From contig SVTA01000004.1 in assembly GCA_015064005.1 (NCBI GenBank), positions 1 to 46,032 on the forward strand: a stretch of 46,032 nt of DNA, written 5' to 3'. Source of the DNA: Oscillospiraceae bacterium. GTDB taxonomy: Bacteria > Bacillota > Clostridia > Oscillospirales > CAG-272. This document shows positions 33,883 to 42,145 of this stretch, in pieces. Every line of letters starts with the position of its first letter. Within the stretch, counting starts at the first letter, position 1. The position numbers were made by a program, and so were the translations under genes. A model generated the notes under the pieces. It saw only the letters and a list, made by a program, of their open reading frames with translations. It did not search any database and had not been told where the DNA came from.

Positions 33883-35826
33883 ATGTTTCGTATATACAAG
33901 GTGATTTCCCATCCCACTGTGGATTTTGCGGCCGAGGAGCTGCGCAAGTATCTCTGGATGATGATGCCCGAATGCGGCGGCATTTCCGTAGAGTACAAGC
34001 CCGATGCCACCGACGGCTTCCGCCTCGGTCTGATGTCTGATTTCGGTCTGGATACCTCCGAGGCCGAGGATCTGTTCCTTGACGATATTCTGCACATCGA
34101 TACCGATGAGCAGGGCGGCATCATCGCCGGCAGTAACCACCGTTCGGTGTTGCTTTCGGTCTATCGCTTTTTCCGCGAGAACGGCTGTCGCTGGCTGTTC
34201 CCCGGTGTTGACGGCGAGCTGATCCCCTTGAAGGATATCGTACCCGTTAAGTATCACAAGATGGCGGATTGCCGCTATCGCGGTCAGTGCAACGAGGGCG
34301 CGGAGTATCAGCCCAACATGATGGAGGTCATCGACTTCCAGCCCAAGATCGGCATGAACGTGTTTATGATCGAGTTCGATAACCCCAAGGTTTATTACGA
34401 TTATTATTACAACGCGCAGCATAACACCGCCAACCGTGATCCCGAGCCCGTTACCGCCGACACCGTCAAGCAGTGGAAGCGTCAGTGCGAGGCAGAGCTG
34501 GCCAAGCGCAGTCTGCAGTTCCACGATATGGGTCACGGCTGGACGGCAGAGCCCTTTGGCATTTCCTCTACCAACGGCTGGGTGAAGGAGTTTGACAACC
34601 CCGTGCCCGAGGAGTCCCGCGAGCTTTTGGCGTTGGTCAACGGCAAGCGTGAGCTCCATGAGGGAGTGGCGCTGAACACTCAGTTCTGTATGTCCAGCCC
34701 CAAGGCGCGCACCATTGTGGCGAAGTATATTGCCAATTACGCTGAAACCCATCAAAATGCGGATTACATTCACGTGTGGCTGGCAGATGCCACCCGCAAC
34801 CATTGCGAATGCGACGAGTGCCGCAAGAAGATTCCCTCCGATTGGTACGTGATGCTCCTCAACGAGATCGACGAGTGTCTCACCGAAAAGGGACTTGCCA
34901 CCCGCATCGTGTTTATCTGCTACACCGATACCACCTGGGCACCCACGGTAGAGAAGCTGCATAACACCAAGCGCTTCTCCTTCATGCTGGCGGCCATTAC
35001 CCGTGTTTACACCATTCCCGTGCCCATGCTGGTAGAGGAAAGACCTCTGCCCCCCTATCAGCTCAATAAGCCCGAGACCTTCCCCCTGACGGTGGAGGAA
35101 TACATTCGTCACGCCAAGGCTTGGCGTGCGGCCGGCGAGTGCCCCTCTATGGTGTACGAGTATCATTTCTGGCTGCATCAGTACCGTGACCCCGGCGTAC
35201 TCACCTTTGCCAAGATGATCTACGACGACATTCGTGGCTACCGCGCCAACGGCTTTGATGGCCTTATTGAAGATGGCAGCCAGCGCAGCTACTTCCCCAA
35301 CGGATTTCTGTTCTACGTATATGCCGAGACGCTCTTTGACACCAACGTGAGCTTTGAGGCATTGGTGAAGGATTATTTTGAGAGCGCTTACGGCGAAATT
35401 GCCGACGACGTGCGGAATTATCTCACCGAAATCTCCGATGCCTTCAGCATGGAGTACATCATGAGCAACGACCGCGAGCGCAAGGGCTACTTTAACCCCA
35501 AGCGCGCCAAGCAGCTGCGTGGGGTGAAGGATATCATTGCCAAGTACCAGCCCCTGTTTGCCGAGCATCGCGTCAGCTCCTACCGCGCTCGCACGGTGGC
35601 CATGCGCCTGCTGAAGTATCACATGGAATTCTGCGCCGGCCTTGCTGAGGCCTGGGTGCTGAAGGCCATGGGGGCAGACCCTGAGGCGGTTGCCCGCTTC
35701 TATCAGCTGCAGGATAGCTTCGGTCGTCTGGAATATGAGATCGGCACGTACTTTGACCAGAGAATGTGCTTCTCCTCCCTGAAGCGCCTCATTGATTCCC
35801 CCAAGACCTTCTACGAGGCAGACTGA
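33883..35826 (+). CDS. DUF4838-type glycosidase-like protein
   Basis: 647 aa. Residues 1-125 look like the hexosaminidase/alpha-glucuronidase type N-terminal domain (FAAEELRKYLWMM, GFRLGLMSDFG, GGIIAGSNHRSVLLSVYRFF, NGCRWLFPGVDGE). The rest is the DUF4838 TIM-barrel-like region with the family motif VWLADATRNHCECDECRKK at about residue 298. DUF4838 proteins are found with glycoside hydrolases and are believed to act on carbohydrates; no reaction has been assigned to my knowledge. No signal peptide, so cytoplasmic. AAAGGAG precedes the ATG; it is the last gene before a strong terminator. Confidence 0.75.
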   Translation: MFRIYKVISHPTVDFAAEELRKYLWMMMPECGGISVEYKPDATDGFRLGLMSDFGLDTSEAEDLFLDDILHIDTDEQGGIIAGSNHRSVLLSVYRFFRENGCRWLFPGVDGELIPLKDIVPVKYHKMADCRYRGQCNEGAEYQPNMMEVIDFQPKIGMNVFMIEFDNPKVYYDYYYNAQHNTANRDPEPVTADTVKQWKRQCEAELAKRSLQFHDMGHGWTAEPFGISSTNGWVKEFDNPVPEESRELLALVNGKRELHEGVALNTQFCMSSPKARTIVAKYIANYAETHQNADYIHVWLADATRNHCECDECRKKIPSDWYVMLLNEIDECLTEKGLATRIVFICYTDTTWAPTVEKLHNTKRFSFMLAAITRVYTIPVPMLVEERPLPPYQLNKPETFPLTVEEYIRHAKAWRAAGECPSMVYEYHFWLHQYRDPGVLTFAKMIYDDIRGYRANGFDGLIEDGSQRSYFPNGFLFYVYAETLFDTNVSFEALVKDYFESAYGEIADDVRNYLTEISDAFSMEYIMSNDRERKGYFNPKRAKQLRGVKDIIAKYQPLFAEHRVSSYRARTVAMRLLKYHMEFCAGLAEAWVLKAMGADPEAVARFYQLQDSFGRLEYEIGTYFDQRMCFSSLKRLIDSPKTFYEAD

Positions 35827-35842
35827 TCATTTCACTTAAAGT

Positions 35843-35878
35843 CAAAACGCCCGACAGATTTTTCTGTCGGGCGTTTTG
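35843..35878. terminator. Bidirectional terminator
   Basis: CAAAACGCCCGACAGA, loop TTTT and the exact complement TCTGTCGGGCGTTTTG: a 16-bp stem with A4 and T4 flanks. It ends the DUF4838 operon and serves the converging glycosyltransferase operon. Confidence 0.88.
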
Positions 35879-35908
35879 CTGTTTTTCTCGCCCCGTTCAG
35901 GGGCTTTT

Positions 35909-37243
35909 CTATTTTTTTCGTTTTTTGTCGCCGCCTTGGCGCTCGATCTCGGTCACGGTGGTGGCGTGCTTGTGCTCGATGGGACGCCACTCCACGTGGC
36001 TGAACAGCGCCGCAAGAGAAATGGGAATATAGGTCATCATAAAGATGGGAAAGGAGAAAAGATACCCCACGGCGCGCCATTTTTTGCAATGAATGCTGCG
36101 CCATTCCGTGACCAGCGTTATGGTTCCCACCACCAACAGCAGTGCATAGGCAAAGGTAAAAAAGGAAGCAACACACCCGAAAAGGGGGGCTGAAAACCAC
36201 CCGTAGAGGATAAAATGCGCTACGAAAAGCCCGGTAAGGGTGATCAGCTGAATGAGGGAAAGCAAAAAGGCGGGGAGGATGCTGAGCAAAAGATCAATGC
36301 AGGGCCACCGCAGGCGCAGCGCGCCCTGCAGAAGCCTGCCGCCGTAGTGATAGCAGACCTGAAAAAATCCCTTGGCCCAGCGCTTTCGCTGCCAGTAGGA
36401 TTGTCGGAAGGTTTCGGGCTGCTCATCGAAAAGCTCAGCCGCGTGACAGTAGCCCACACGCTCTCCTTGCAGCACGCTGTCCACGGTAAATTCGATGTCC
36501 TCTGTCAGCAGGAAATGTGCCCAACCGCCGTTTTTTTCAATGATCTCCGCATCCACCAGAAACCCCGTGCCGGAAATGGCGGCACTTGCCCCCAGCAGCG
36601 CGCGGGGGTTGTTGAGGTGACGGGATTCCCGCAAAAACCACAGCCCGTAGCCGGCGCTGATCCAGTTGGCACCGTAGTTTTTGGAGTTGCGGTAGCAGGT
36701 GAGGATGCGCTCACCCGCAGCGCTTGCCTTATCCATTTCCGCAATGAACTGTGGGCGCAGGAGGTTATCCGCGTCAAAAAAAAGGTAGGCATCATAGGCA
36801 CGAAAGCCTTCGGTCCGCTCAATGTAGGAGAGCAGGAACTGCAGGGCATGCCCCTTGCCCCGAGGGCCGTCGCCTTCTCGCTCCAGTACCGTGGCGCCAT
36901 GCTGCCGTGCCACGGCGGCAGTGCTGTCGGTACAGTGATCCGCCACCACAAAGACCCGAAGGTGCTTGCTTGGGTAGGTTTGAGCGGCAAGACTCTTCAA
37001 CAGCTCCGGCAGCACTGCTTCCTCGTTGCGGGCGGCGATCAGCACTGCGTAGCGCCGAGTCTGGCCGGTAGGCGGGTAGGTGCGGGGACGCTTGATGAGC
37101 GATACAAAAATATACACGAACTGATAGGCGTACAGCACGGCCAATAAAATCCCCACGCCGAGGCTGAAGCCAAAGCCGAAGCGCTCCACCGCGGTGAGCT
37201 TATGGCCGTGGAGCAAAAAATCCCTTAAAAGATCAAAAAACAC
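35909..37243 (-). CDS. Membrane-bound family 2 glycosyltransferase
   Basis: 444 aa, processive-type GT2 like those making cellulose, poly-GlcNAc or hyaluronan. Order: one or two N-terminal membrane spans, catalytic domain with AARNEEAVLPELL, VVADHCTDST, the DxD-type FFDADNLL, LLTEDIEF (TED catalytic base) and SYWQRKRWAKGF (QxxRW), then four C-terminal membrane spans. The start is GTG 37243, 6 bases after GGAGGAG; the longer ATG in the track lies deep inside the upstream gene. It overlaps the YwaF-like gene by 11 bases. Last gene of the surface-glycan operon. The sugar it uses cannot be read from sequence. Confidence 0.85.
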   Translation of the reverse strand: MFFDLLRDFLLHGHKLTAVERFGFGFSLGVGILLAVLYAYQFVYIFVSLIKRPRTYPPTGQTRRYAVLIAARNEEAVLPELLKSLAAQTYPSKHLRVFVVADHCTDSTAAVARQHGATVLEREGDGPRGKGHALQFLLSYIERTEGFRAYDAYLFFDADNLLRPQFIAEMDKASAAGERILTCYRNSKNYGANWISAGYGLWFLRESRHLNNPRALLGASAAISGTGFLVDAEIIEKNGGWAHFLLTEDIEFTVDSVLQGERVGYCHAAELFDEQPETFRQSYWQRKRWAKGFFQVCYHYGGRLLQGALRLRWPCIDLLLSILPAFLLSLIQLITLTGLFVAHFILYGWFSAPLFGCVASFFTFAYALLLVVGTITLVTEWRSIHCKKWRAVGYLFSFPIFMMTYIPISLAALFSHVEWRPIEHKHATTVTEIERQGGDKKRKK

Positions 37244-38030
37244 GTTTTTCTCCTCCGTTTTCAGGAACTTGGGCAGCACGCCTGCCACCCACAAGACGGG
37301 TGACGAGCAGCACCAGCAAAAAGGGGCCAAGGGCCTGGATCACCCACATCAAAAGGGTGAACAGCGGGCGGGGCAGCCGATACAAAAGCGAGATGGGTGT
37401 GCCGGGGAAATCCCTCGAGAGAAACATCAGATTGGCGATCTCTGTGCCGGTGACAAGATCGTAAATGCGATTGAAGAGCAGTGCCGCCGCGGCGGTGAGG
37501 GAAATGGGGAGCGCCGCAAGGGCAAGATCCTCCCGCCGGATGCGGTAAAGCCCGTTCAGATGCAGGGAAAGTCCCATATATACCATTGCCCCGTGGAGGA
37601 GAAAGCTGTAGAGCGAGAGAAAATGCCACGCGGGGTAGTGAGGCAGAGAGGTGGCAGGAATCAGCAGAAACACGATGCCTCCCACAAGGCCGCCGGTGGC
37701 GAGAAAAATATCGCCGCAAAGACGGAGCCTTCCCCGGCCCGCGCCACTGAAGAGCCCTGCCGCCAGCGTAATGCTGCAAAAATACAGCGGCACGAATTCG
37801 TTGGGGTTGCGGGTGCCGACACGCAAGAGAGCAAACAGAATTTTTCCCGTTTCCAGCAACAGCAGCAGTACGGTCAGCATCAGAAATACGCGGCGAAGCC
37901 GCTGCTCCCCGAAATGCCGGGTGAGTCGAAGTCCCAGCACCAGCGAAAGAACAGTTAAAAGCAGCAGCAAGCCGTGGGCGGCGGTGAAAAGCCCCGCCGG
38001 GGGCAGGGTATTGGGTAAAGCAAAAAACAA
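37233..38030 (-). CDS. YwaF/TMEM164-like integral membrane protein
   Basis: 265 aa with about seven membrane spans. Family pattern: PAGLFTAAHGLLLL near the N-terminus, NEFVPLYFCSITL with a conserved Cys, LPHYPAWHFLSLYSFLLHG with conserved His residues, and ANLMFLSRDFPGTP near the C-terminus. These match the YwaF (TIGR02206) family, related to eukaryotic TMEM164, for which acyltransferase activity has been reported. A role in acylating a lipid or glycan intermediate is inferred. Start is uncertain: TTG 38030 has AGGGGG 8 bases upstream and gives a family-like N-terminus; GTG 38087 in the track is the main alternative. Confidence 0.65.
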   Translation of the reverse strand: MFFALPNTLPPAGLFTAAHGLLLLLTVLSLVLGLRLTRHFGEQRLRRVFLMLTVLLLLLETGKILFALLRVGTRNPNEFVPLYFCSITLAAGLFSGAGRGRLRLCGDIFLATGGLVGGIVFLLIPATSLPHYPAWHFLSLYSFLLHGAMVYMGLSLHLNGLYRIRREDLALAALPISLTAAAALLFNRIYDLVTGTEIANLMFLSRDFPGTPISLLYRLPRPLFTLLMWVIQALGPFLLVLLVTRLVGGRRAAQVPENGGEKRVF

Positions 38031-38068
38031 GGCACGTTCCCCCTTTGGTTGATGTAGAGGCGCGCAAA

Positions 38069-38124
38069 ACACCGCCGGGATATGCACTCCGTGCCACGGT
38101 GGTGGCGGAGATCCTCGGCGGTGT
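38069..38124. repeat. Inverted repeat between flippase and YwaF-like genes
   Basis: ACACCGCCG (38069-38077) and CGGCGGTGT (38116-38124) are a perfect 9-bp inverted repeat around a loop that holds a smaller CCGT/ACGG stem. It may be an intercistronic RNA hairpin or a REP-like element; the track start GTG 38087 would lie in its loop. Confidence 0.35.
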
Positions 38125-38143
38125 CGGTATGTGTGATGTTTTG

Positions 38144-39352
38144 TTATTCCTTTGCGGTAAAAAAGAGCAGCAGAAGGGCGGCAAGCCAGCGCAGCGTGCC
38201 GGCAATGACGGCGGCTACGGCAAAGCCGCGGACGTCATAAAGCAGCGTGGCGGGAATGCCAAGTCCCACGAAGCAAAGGGCGAAAAGCCCATTGACGTAG
38301 ATCTGGTGGCGCTTTTTGCCAAAGCGCGCCAGTAGGGCGGTGAGGACAGTGGTGGTGAAGTACAGCACCTCCGCAAGGCTACCGTATAGCAGGTAAGGCA
38401 GGACGGCGTCAAGCTCTGCGGGATAAAGCCACCGCAGCATCACGTATCCGCCAAGGGTGGCCGCCCCCGTGCCAAGCAGGATCGCGGCAAGGCTGCCGGG
38501 AAGAATCCACCGCAGCGCCCGTCGGCGCAGCCCGCCCTCATAGCGGGCAAGATGACCCAGCAGCACACCGGAGAGCGGTGTGGAGAGCAGCGACATGGTC
38601 TTGCCCACCAGCGTGGAAAGATAATACACGGTAACGGCAGCGGAGCCCACCAGCAGCTTCAGCAGCAGGCGATCGGCGTTGAGGATGAGATTGGCCACAC
38701 CCTCGGAGAGGCAGAGGATCAGCAGTGCTCGCAGAGTGCTTTTTTCAAGGGGAACGGCGTTTTTTTCGCTACCCCGCAAGCCTCCCTCGGTCAGGTATGC
38801 GAAGGCTACACCCGCAGCCTCGCCCGTGAGGATGGCCAGGGGCCAAAGACCGGTCCCGCAAAAGAGTAGTGCACCCAGCACGTATCCCGTGCCAATGATA
38901 AGGTAATACAGGAAATAGCGCCGATAGGAGAGGGTGATTTTGTAGATCACATCCGCGTAGTAGCGGAAGGCCATGGCCACGAACACCAAATAGTAGGTGA
39001 AGGCGGTGAGGGGATCCATTGCTACGCCTCCAAAGCGCCATATCAGCAGGCAAAGCGGTATACCCAGCAGCGCCACTGTCAGCAAAAAGCGATTGTAGGC
39101 GCCACCCGCACCCTCCCGCTCCTCACGGGGTGCGGTGATGCGGGAAAGATTGGCCGCCGTGCCGACGGAGACCGTGGCAATATTGACAAAGGCCATCAGA
39201 TACTGCAGCTCACCGTAGCGCACCTCGCCCATGATGCGAGCCAGCAGCGGATAGAGCAGCAGCTGTGCTGCCGCCTGCATCAGGACAAGGCCGCCAATGC
39301 TGTAGGCCGAATCCCGCAGCTTTTCCCGGCGCGCCTTGAGGCTGACACTCAC
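38144..39352 (-). CDS. Wzx-type oligosaccharide flippase
   Basis: 402 aa, about 11-12 membrane spans, polysaccharide biosynthesis/MOP superfamily. N-terminus KLRDSAYSIGGLVLMQAAAQ and LYPLLARIMGEVRYGELQY follow the family pattern (G..l......l..P.y.r.lG...YG). It should move a lipid-linked glycan across the membrane. The GTG 39352 start has AGGAGG 7 bases upstream and overlaps the stop of the RfbH-like gene by 4 bases (GTGA); the 90 extra residues in the ORF track are a wrong-frame reading of that gene. Confidence 0.82.
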   Translation of the reverse strand: MSVSLKARREKLRDSAYSIGGLVLMQAAAQLLLYPLLARIMGEVRYGELQYLMAFVNIATVSVGTAANLSRITAPREEREGAGGAYNRFLLTVALLGIPLCLLIWRFGGVAMDPLTAFTYYLVFVAMAFRYYADVIYKITLSYRRYFLYYLIIGTGYVLGALLFCGTGLWPLAILTGEAAGVAFAYLTEGGLRGSEKNAVPLEKSTLRALLILCLSEGVANLILNADRLLLKLLVGSAAVTVYYLSTLVGKTMSLLSTPLSGVLLGHLARYEGGLRRRALRWILPGSLAAILLGTGAATLGGYVMLRWLYPAELDAVLPYLLYGSLAEVLYFTTTVLTALLARFGKKRHQIYVNGLFALCFVGLGIPATLLYDVRGFAVAAVIAGTLRWLAALLLLFFTAKE

Positions 39353-40515
39353 GAAAGTGCCTCCTCCACGGCCTTGACCGCTGAGGCGAGCGTTTCCTCG
39401 GTGATGCCGAGGGGCAGGGGGATCACCAGCGTGTCGGCGAGGATACGCCGGGTAACGGGCAGATCGCCTATCGGGCGGCAGCAGCCACGCGCTGCAAGGG
39501 AGGCCAGCTGCTCCGCGTCCTCGGCAGCAAGCAGAGCACGGAAGGGAACGCCCCGTTGACGAAGCGCTTCCATCAAAGCGCCGGTATCTACGTCCTCCCC
39601 GCAGGTAAGAGGCAGCGCCCACGGTGCGGGATGCGCCTCGGGCAGCGCCTCAGGCAGCGTAAGAAAACCAACTGAAGAGCGCAGTGCCTGTATCAGCCAC
39701 GCGGCTGCGTGTCGGTGCCCTTCGGCGTCGGTCAGCGTTTTGAGGCGAGTGACGTCGGTGGCCGCCTGTTCAGCATCGGGAGAAAGATCGGCGTCGCCGG
39801 CCAGAATCTCCCGCGCGATGGCGGAAAGGGTGTCGTCGCGAGTGTAAAGGGCACCGCAGCCTTGCCCGTCGGGCGATAGGGAAGCCGTGCTGCCGATGCC
39901 GATATCGCCCACGGTGCCGACAGCGTATCGGGTGCCGTCAAAATCATAGGCGGCGCCCATCGCCTCACGGCTGTCCTCGATGAGCCAAAGCTCGTAATCG
40001 TTGCAGAAATTCCGCACCGTTTTCAGGTTAAACGGATAACCGAGGGTGTGAGAGAGCATCACGGCCCGGGTGTTGGGAGAGAGTGCCCGCTCCAGTTCGC
40101 GAACATCAATATTGTATTGGGGCAGCATCACGTCTGCCAGCACGGGGGTAACGCCCAGCGCTGTCAGCTCGCAGATGGCGTTGGCGTGCAGCCCCACGGT
40201 GATCACCTCGTCGCCTCGGCGCAGCGACCGTTCTCCCAAAATGGGAGCCGATAGCGTGCGCAGCGCCAGAAGCCCGGCGGCACGGCCGCCTCCCGTGGCA
40301 CACACATGGGGGATATTCAGCTGCCGTGACAGCGACGACTCCAGCTTCTCGACGGCCTCTGCCGCGGAGGGGGCCGCTGCGGTGTTGGTTGAGGCAGGCA
40401 CGGAAAAATTCATACCGTTCAGGCACTTTTTGGCCTGCTCCTGTGCCCGACTATAGGCGTTTTTCAGCAAAATCGAGGCGTTACTCACCTCAGCTGCGGT
40501 TTTGTTGCAATACAT
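39349..40515 (-). CDS. DegT/DnrJ-family protein, RfbH-like, with degenerate active-site loop
   Basis: 388 aa. The fold and closest features are those of RfbH (CDP-4-keto-6-deoxyglucose-3-dehydrase, E1): LRRGDEVITVGLHANAIC, MLPQYNIDVRELERAL, SHTLGYPFNLKTVRNFC and LWLIEDSREAMGA. The PLP-ring Asp (IEDS) is kept. However the loop that in this superfamily reads like SFYPAHHITMGEGG, with the catalytic Lys or His, is here STASLSPDGQGCGAL, two residues shorter and without Lys or His. It may be inactive, structural, or use a new chemistry. First gene of the surface-glycan operon. Start ATG 40515, 4 bases after GGAGG. Confidence 0.75.
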   Translation of the reverse strand: MYCNKTAAEVSNASILLKNAYSRAQEQAKKCLNGMNFSVPASTNTAAAPSAAEAVEKLESSLSRQLNIPHVCATGGGRAAGLLALRTLSAPILGERSLRRGDEVITVGLHANAICELTALGVTPVLADVMLPQYNIDVRELERALSPNTRAVMLSHTLGYPFNLKTVRNFCNDYELWLIEDSREAMGAAYDFDGTRYAVGTVGDIGIGSTASLSPDGQGCGALYTRDDTLSAIAREILAGDADLSPDAEQAATDVTRLKTLTDAEGHRHAAAWLIQALRSSVGFLTLPEALPEAHPAPWALPLTCGEDVDTGALMEALRQRGVPFRALLAAEDAEQLASLAARGCCRPIGDLPVTRRILADTLVIPLPLGITEETLASAVKAVEEALS

Positions 40516-40608
40516 GATTCCTCCACGTAGCACCGAGCCTACACAGCATATTTTCCCTCTTTTTTGCGGTTCCATACGCGGCGTGGCCGGCTTCCAAATT
40601 CTGTCAAG

Positions 40609-40637
40609 ATTATAGCACATCCGCCGTCAAAAAGCAA
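40609..40637 (-). promoter_or_regulatory. Promoter of the surface-glycan operon
   Basis: On the minus strand TTGCTT, 17-base spacer ending TGTGC, TATAAT. The leader before the RfbH-like ATG is about 87 bases. Confidence 0.6.
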
Positions 40638-40669
40638 GGCCTCCGCAGCATTTTGAGTCTGAGCGGTTC

Positions 40670-40698
40670 TTGACAATTCCGTGGGGTTATGGTATAAT
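40670..40698 (+). promoter_or_regulatory. Promoter of the aldehyde dehydrogenase operon
   Basis: TTGACA (40670-40675), 17-base spacer ending TATGG, TATAAT (40693-40698): perfect consensus. It is divergent from the glycan promoter with the -35 boxes 32 bp apart. Confidence 0.85.
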
Positions 40699-40742
40699 CC
40701 TTGCAAATCATAGCGACGGCAACGAACTGCGGGAGGAAAACG

Positions 40743-42125
40743 ATGAAAAGTCAGGAGATACGGCAGCTGCTGGAAGAGCAGCGCACCTATTATAGAACCG
40801 GTGCCACGCTGCCCGTCAGCTTTCGGGTGGCGCAGCTGAAAAAGCTGTACGCGGCCATTGAAAAATATCAGGACGAAATCGGTGACGCCCTTCGGGCTGA
40901 CCTTGGCAAAAGCCGCTTTGAGGGCTTTATGTGCGAGAGCGGTCTCGCGCTGACCGAGATCTCATATATGATTCGTCACGTGAAAAAATTTGCCCGAAAA
41001 AAGCGGGTGACAACACCTTTTGCCCAGTTTCCTGCCCGCAGCTATCAGCAGCCCGTGCCTCGCGGAAACGTGCTGATCATGAGCCCGTGGAACTATCCGT
41101 TTCTTTTGTCGATCGAGCCGCTGACCGACGCTATTGCGGCGGGCAATACCGCCATTGTCAAGCCCAGCGCCTACGCGCCTGCCACCTCCCGGATCGTGGA
41201 GAGGATCATCGGCGAGTGCTTTGACCCCGCCTACGTGACGGTGGTCACGGGTGGACGCGCAGAGAACGCGGCATTGCTGGAGCAGAAATTCGATCTCGTA
41301 TTTTTCACGGGGAGTCAAGCGGTAGGCAAGGAGGTGCTGCGGCGCACCGCGGAGCATCTGACCCCTGCGGTTCTGGAGCTTGGAGGCAAGAGCCCTTGCA
41401 TCGTGGATGCCAGTGCCAATATCCAATTAGCCGCCAAACGGGTCGTGTTTGGCAAGTTCCTCAACTGCGGACAGACCTGCGTGGCACCCGATTACGTTCT
41501 CTGCGAGGCCTCGGTAAAGGCGGCCTTTGTGGCGGCCGTGAGGGAGGAGATCAGAAGGCAGTACGGCGAGACGCCGCTGGCCAATGCGGATTACGGCCGG
41601 ATCGTGAACGAAAAGCATTTTGATCGCCTTTGCGGTCTCATTGATCCCAAAAAGGTAGTGATCGGCGGCGAGGTCGATGCCGATACCTGCAGGATCGCGC
41701 CTACGGTGATGGATCACGTGAGCTTTGAGGATGCGGTGATGGGGGAGGAGATCTTCGGCCCCATCCTGCCCGTGTTGACCTTTGAGGATTTTGATGCGGT
41801 GGTGGAGGAGCTGAAGGGCAAGGATAAGCCTCTCGCGCTCTATCTGTTTACCAGCAACAAAAAGCATATCAGGCGTGTCACCACCGAGCTTTCCTACGGC
41901 GGCGGCTGCATCAATGACGTGATCATTCATCTGGCCACCAGCGCCATGGGCTTTGGCGGCGTTGGCGAAAGCGGCATGGGAAGCTATCACGGCAAGGCAG
42001 GCTTTGACGCCTTTACCCATTACAAATCCATCGTGGATAAAAAAACCTGGCTGGATCTACCTATGCGCTATCAGCCCTATACCAGCAAGCTTTACGAAAG
42101 GCTGCTGCACCTTTTCCTGCGGTAA
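40743..42125 (+). CDS. Aldehyde dehydrogenase (ALDH3-type)
   Basis: 460 aa, shorter than the ~490-aa ALDH1/2 group and like class 3 enzymes. It oxidises an aldehyde with NAD(P). Motifs: MSPWNYPFLLSIEPL, AGNTAIVKPS, FTGSQAVGKEV, catalytic Glu in LELGGKSP, catalytic Cys in NCGQTCVAPD, and EEIFGPILPV. The end, RYQPYTSKLYERLLHLFLR, is the amphipathic tail common in class 3. ATG 40743 has GGGAGG upstream. Substrate unknown; fatty or general aldehydes are usual for this class. Confidence 0.9.
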   Translation: MKSQEIRQLLEEQRTYYRTGATLPVSFRVAQLKKLYAAIEKYQDEIGDALRADLGKSRFEGFMCESGLALTEISYMIRHVKKFARKKRVTTPFAQFPARSYQQPVPRGNVLIMSPWNYPFLLSIEPLTDAIAAGNTAIVKPSAYAPATSRIVERIIGECFDPAYVTVVTGGRAENAALLEQKFDLVFFTGSQAVGKEVLRRTAEHLTPAVLELGGKSPCIVDASANIQLAAKRVVFGKFLNCGQTCVAPDYVLCEASVKAAFVAAVREEIRRQYGETPLANADYGRIVNEKHFDRLCGLIDPKKVVIGGEVDADTCRIAPTVMDHVSFEDAVMGEEIFGPILPVLTFEDFDAVVEELKGKDKPLALYLFTSNKKHIRRVTTELSYGGGCINDVIIHLATSAMGFGGVGESGMGSYHGKAGFDAFTHYKSIVDKKTWLDLPMRYQPYTSKLYERLLHLFLR

Positions 42126-42145
42126 CGGGATGGAAGGAGGGCATG

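Noticed and set aside
32338-35622. 1094-aa open frame on the minus strand
   Set aside because: It is antisense to both ceramidase-like genes and the DUF4838 gene, has no ribosome binding site and a His/Gly/Val-rich composition typical of reverse frames of GC-rich genes.
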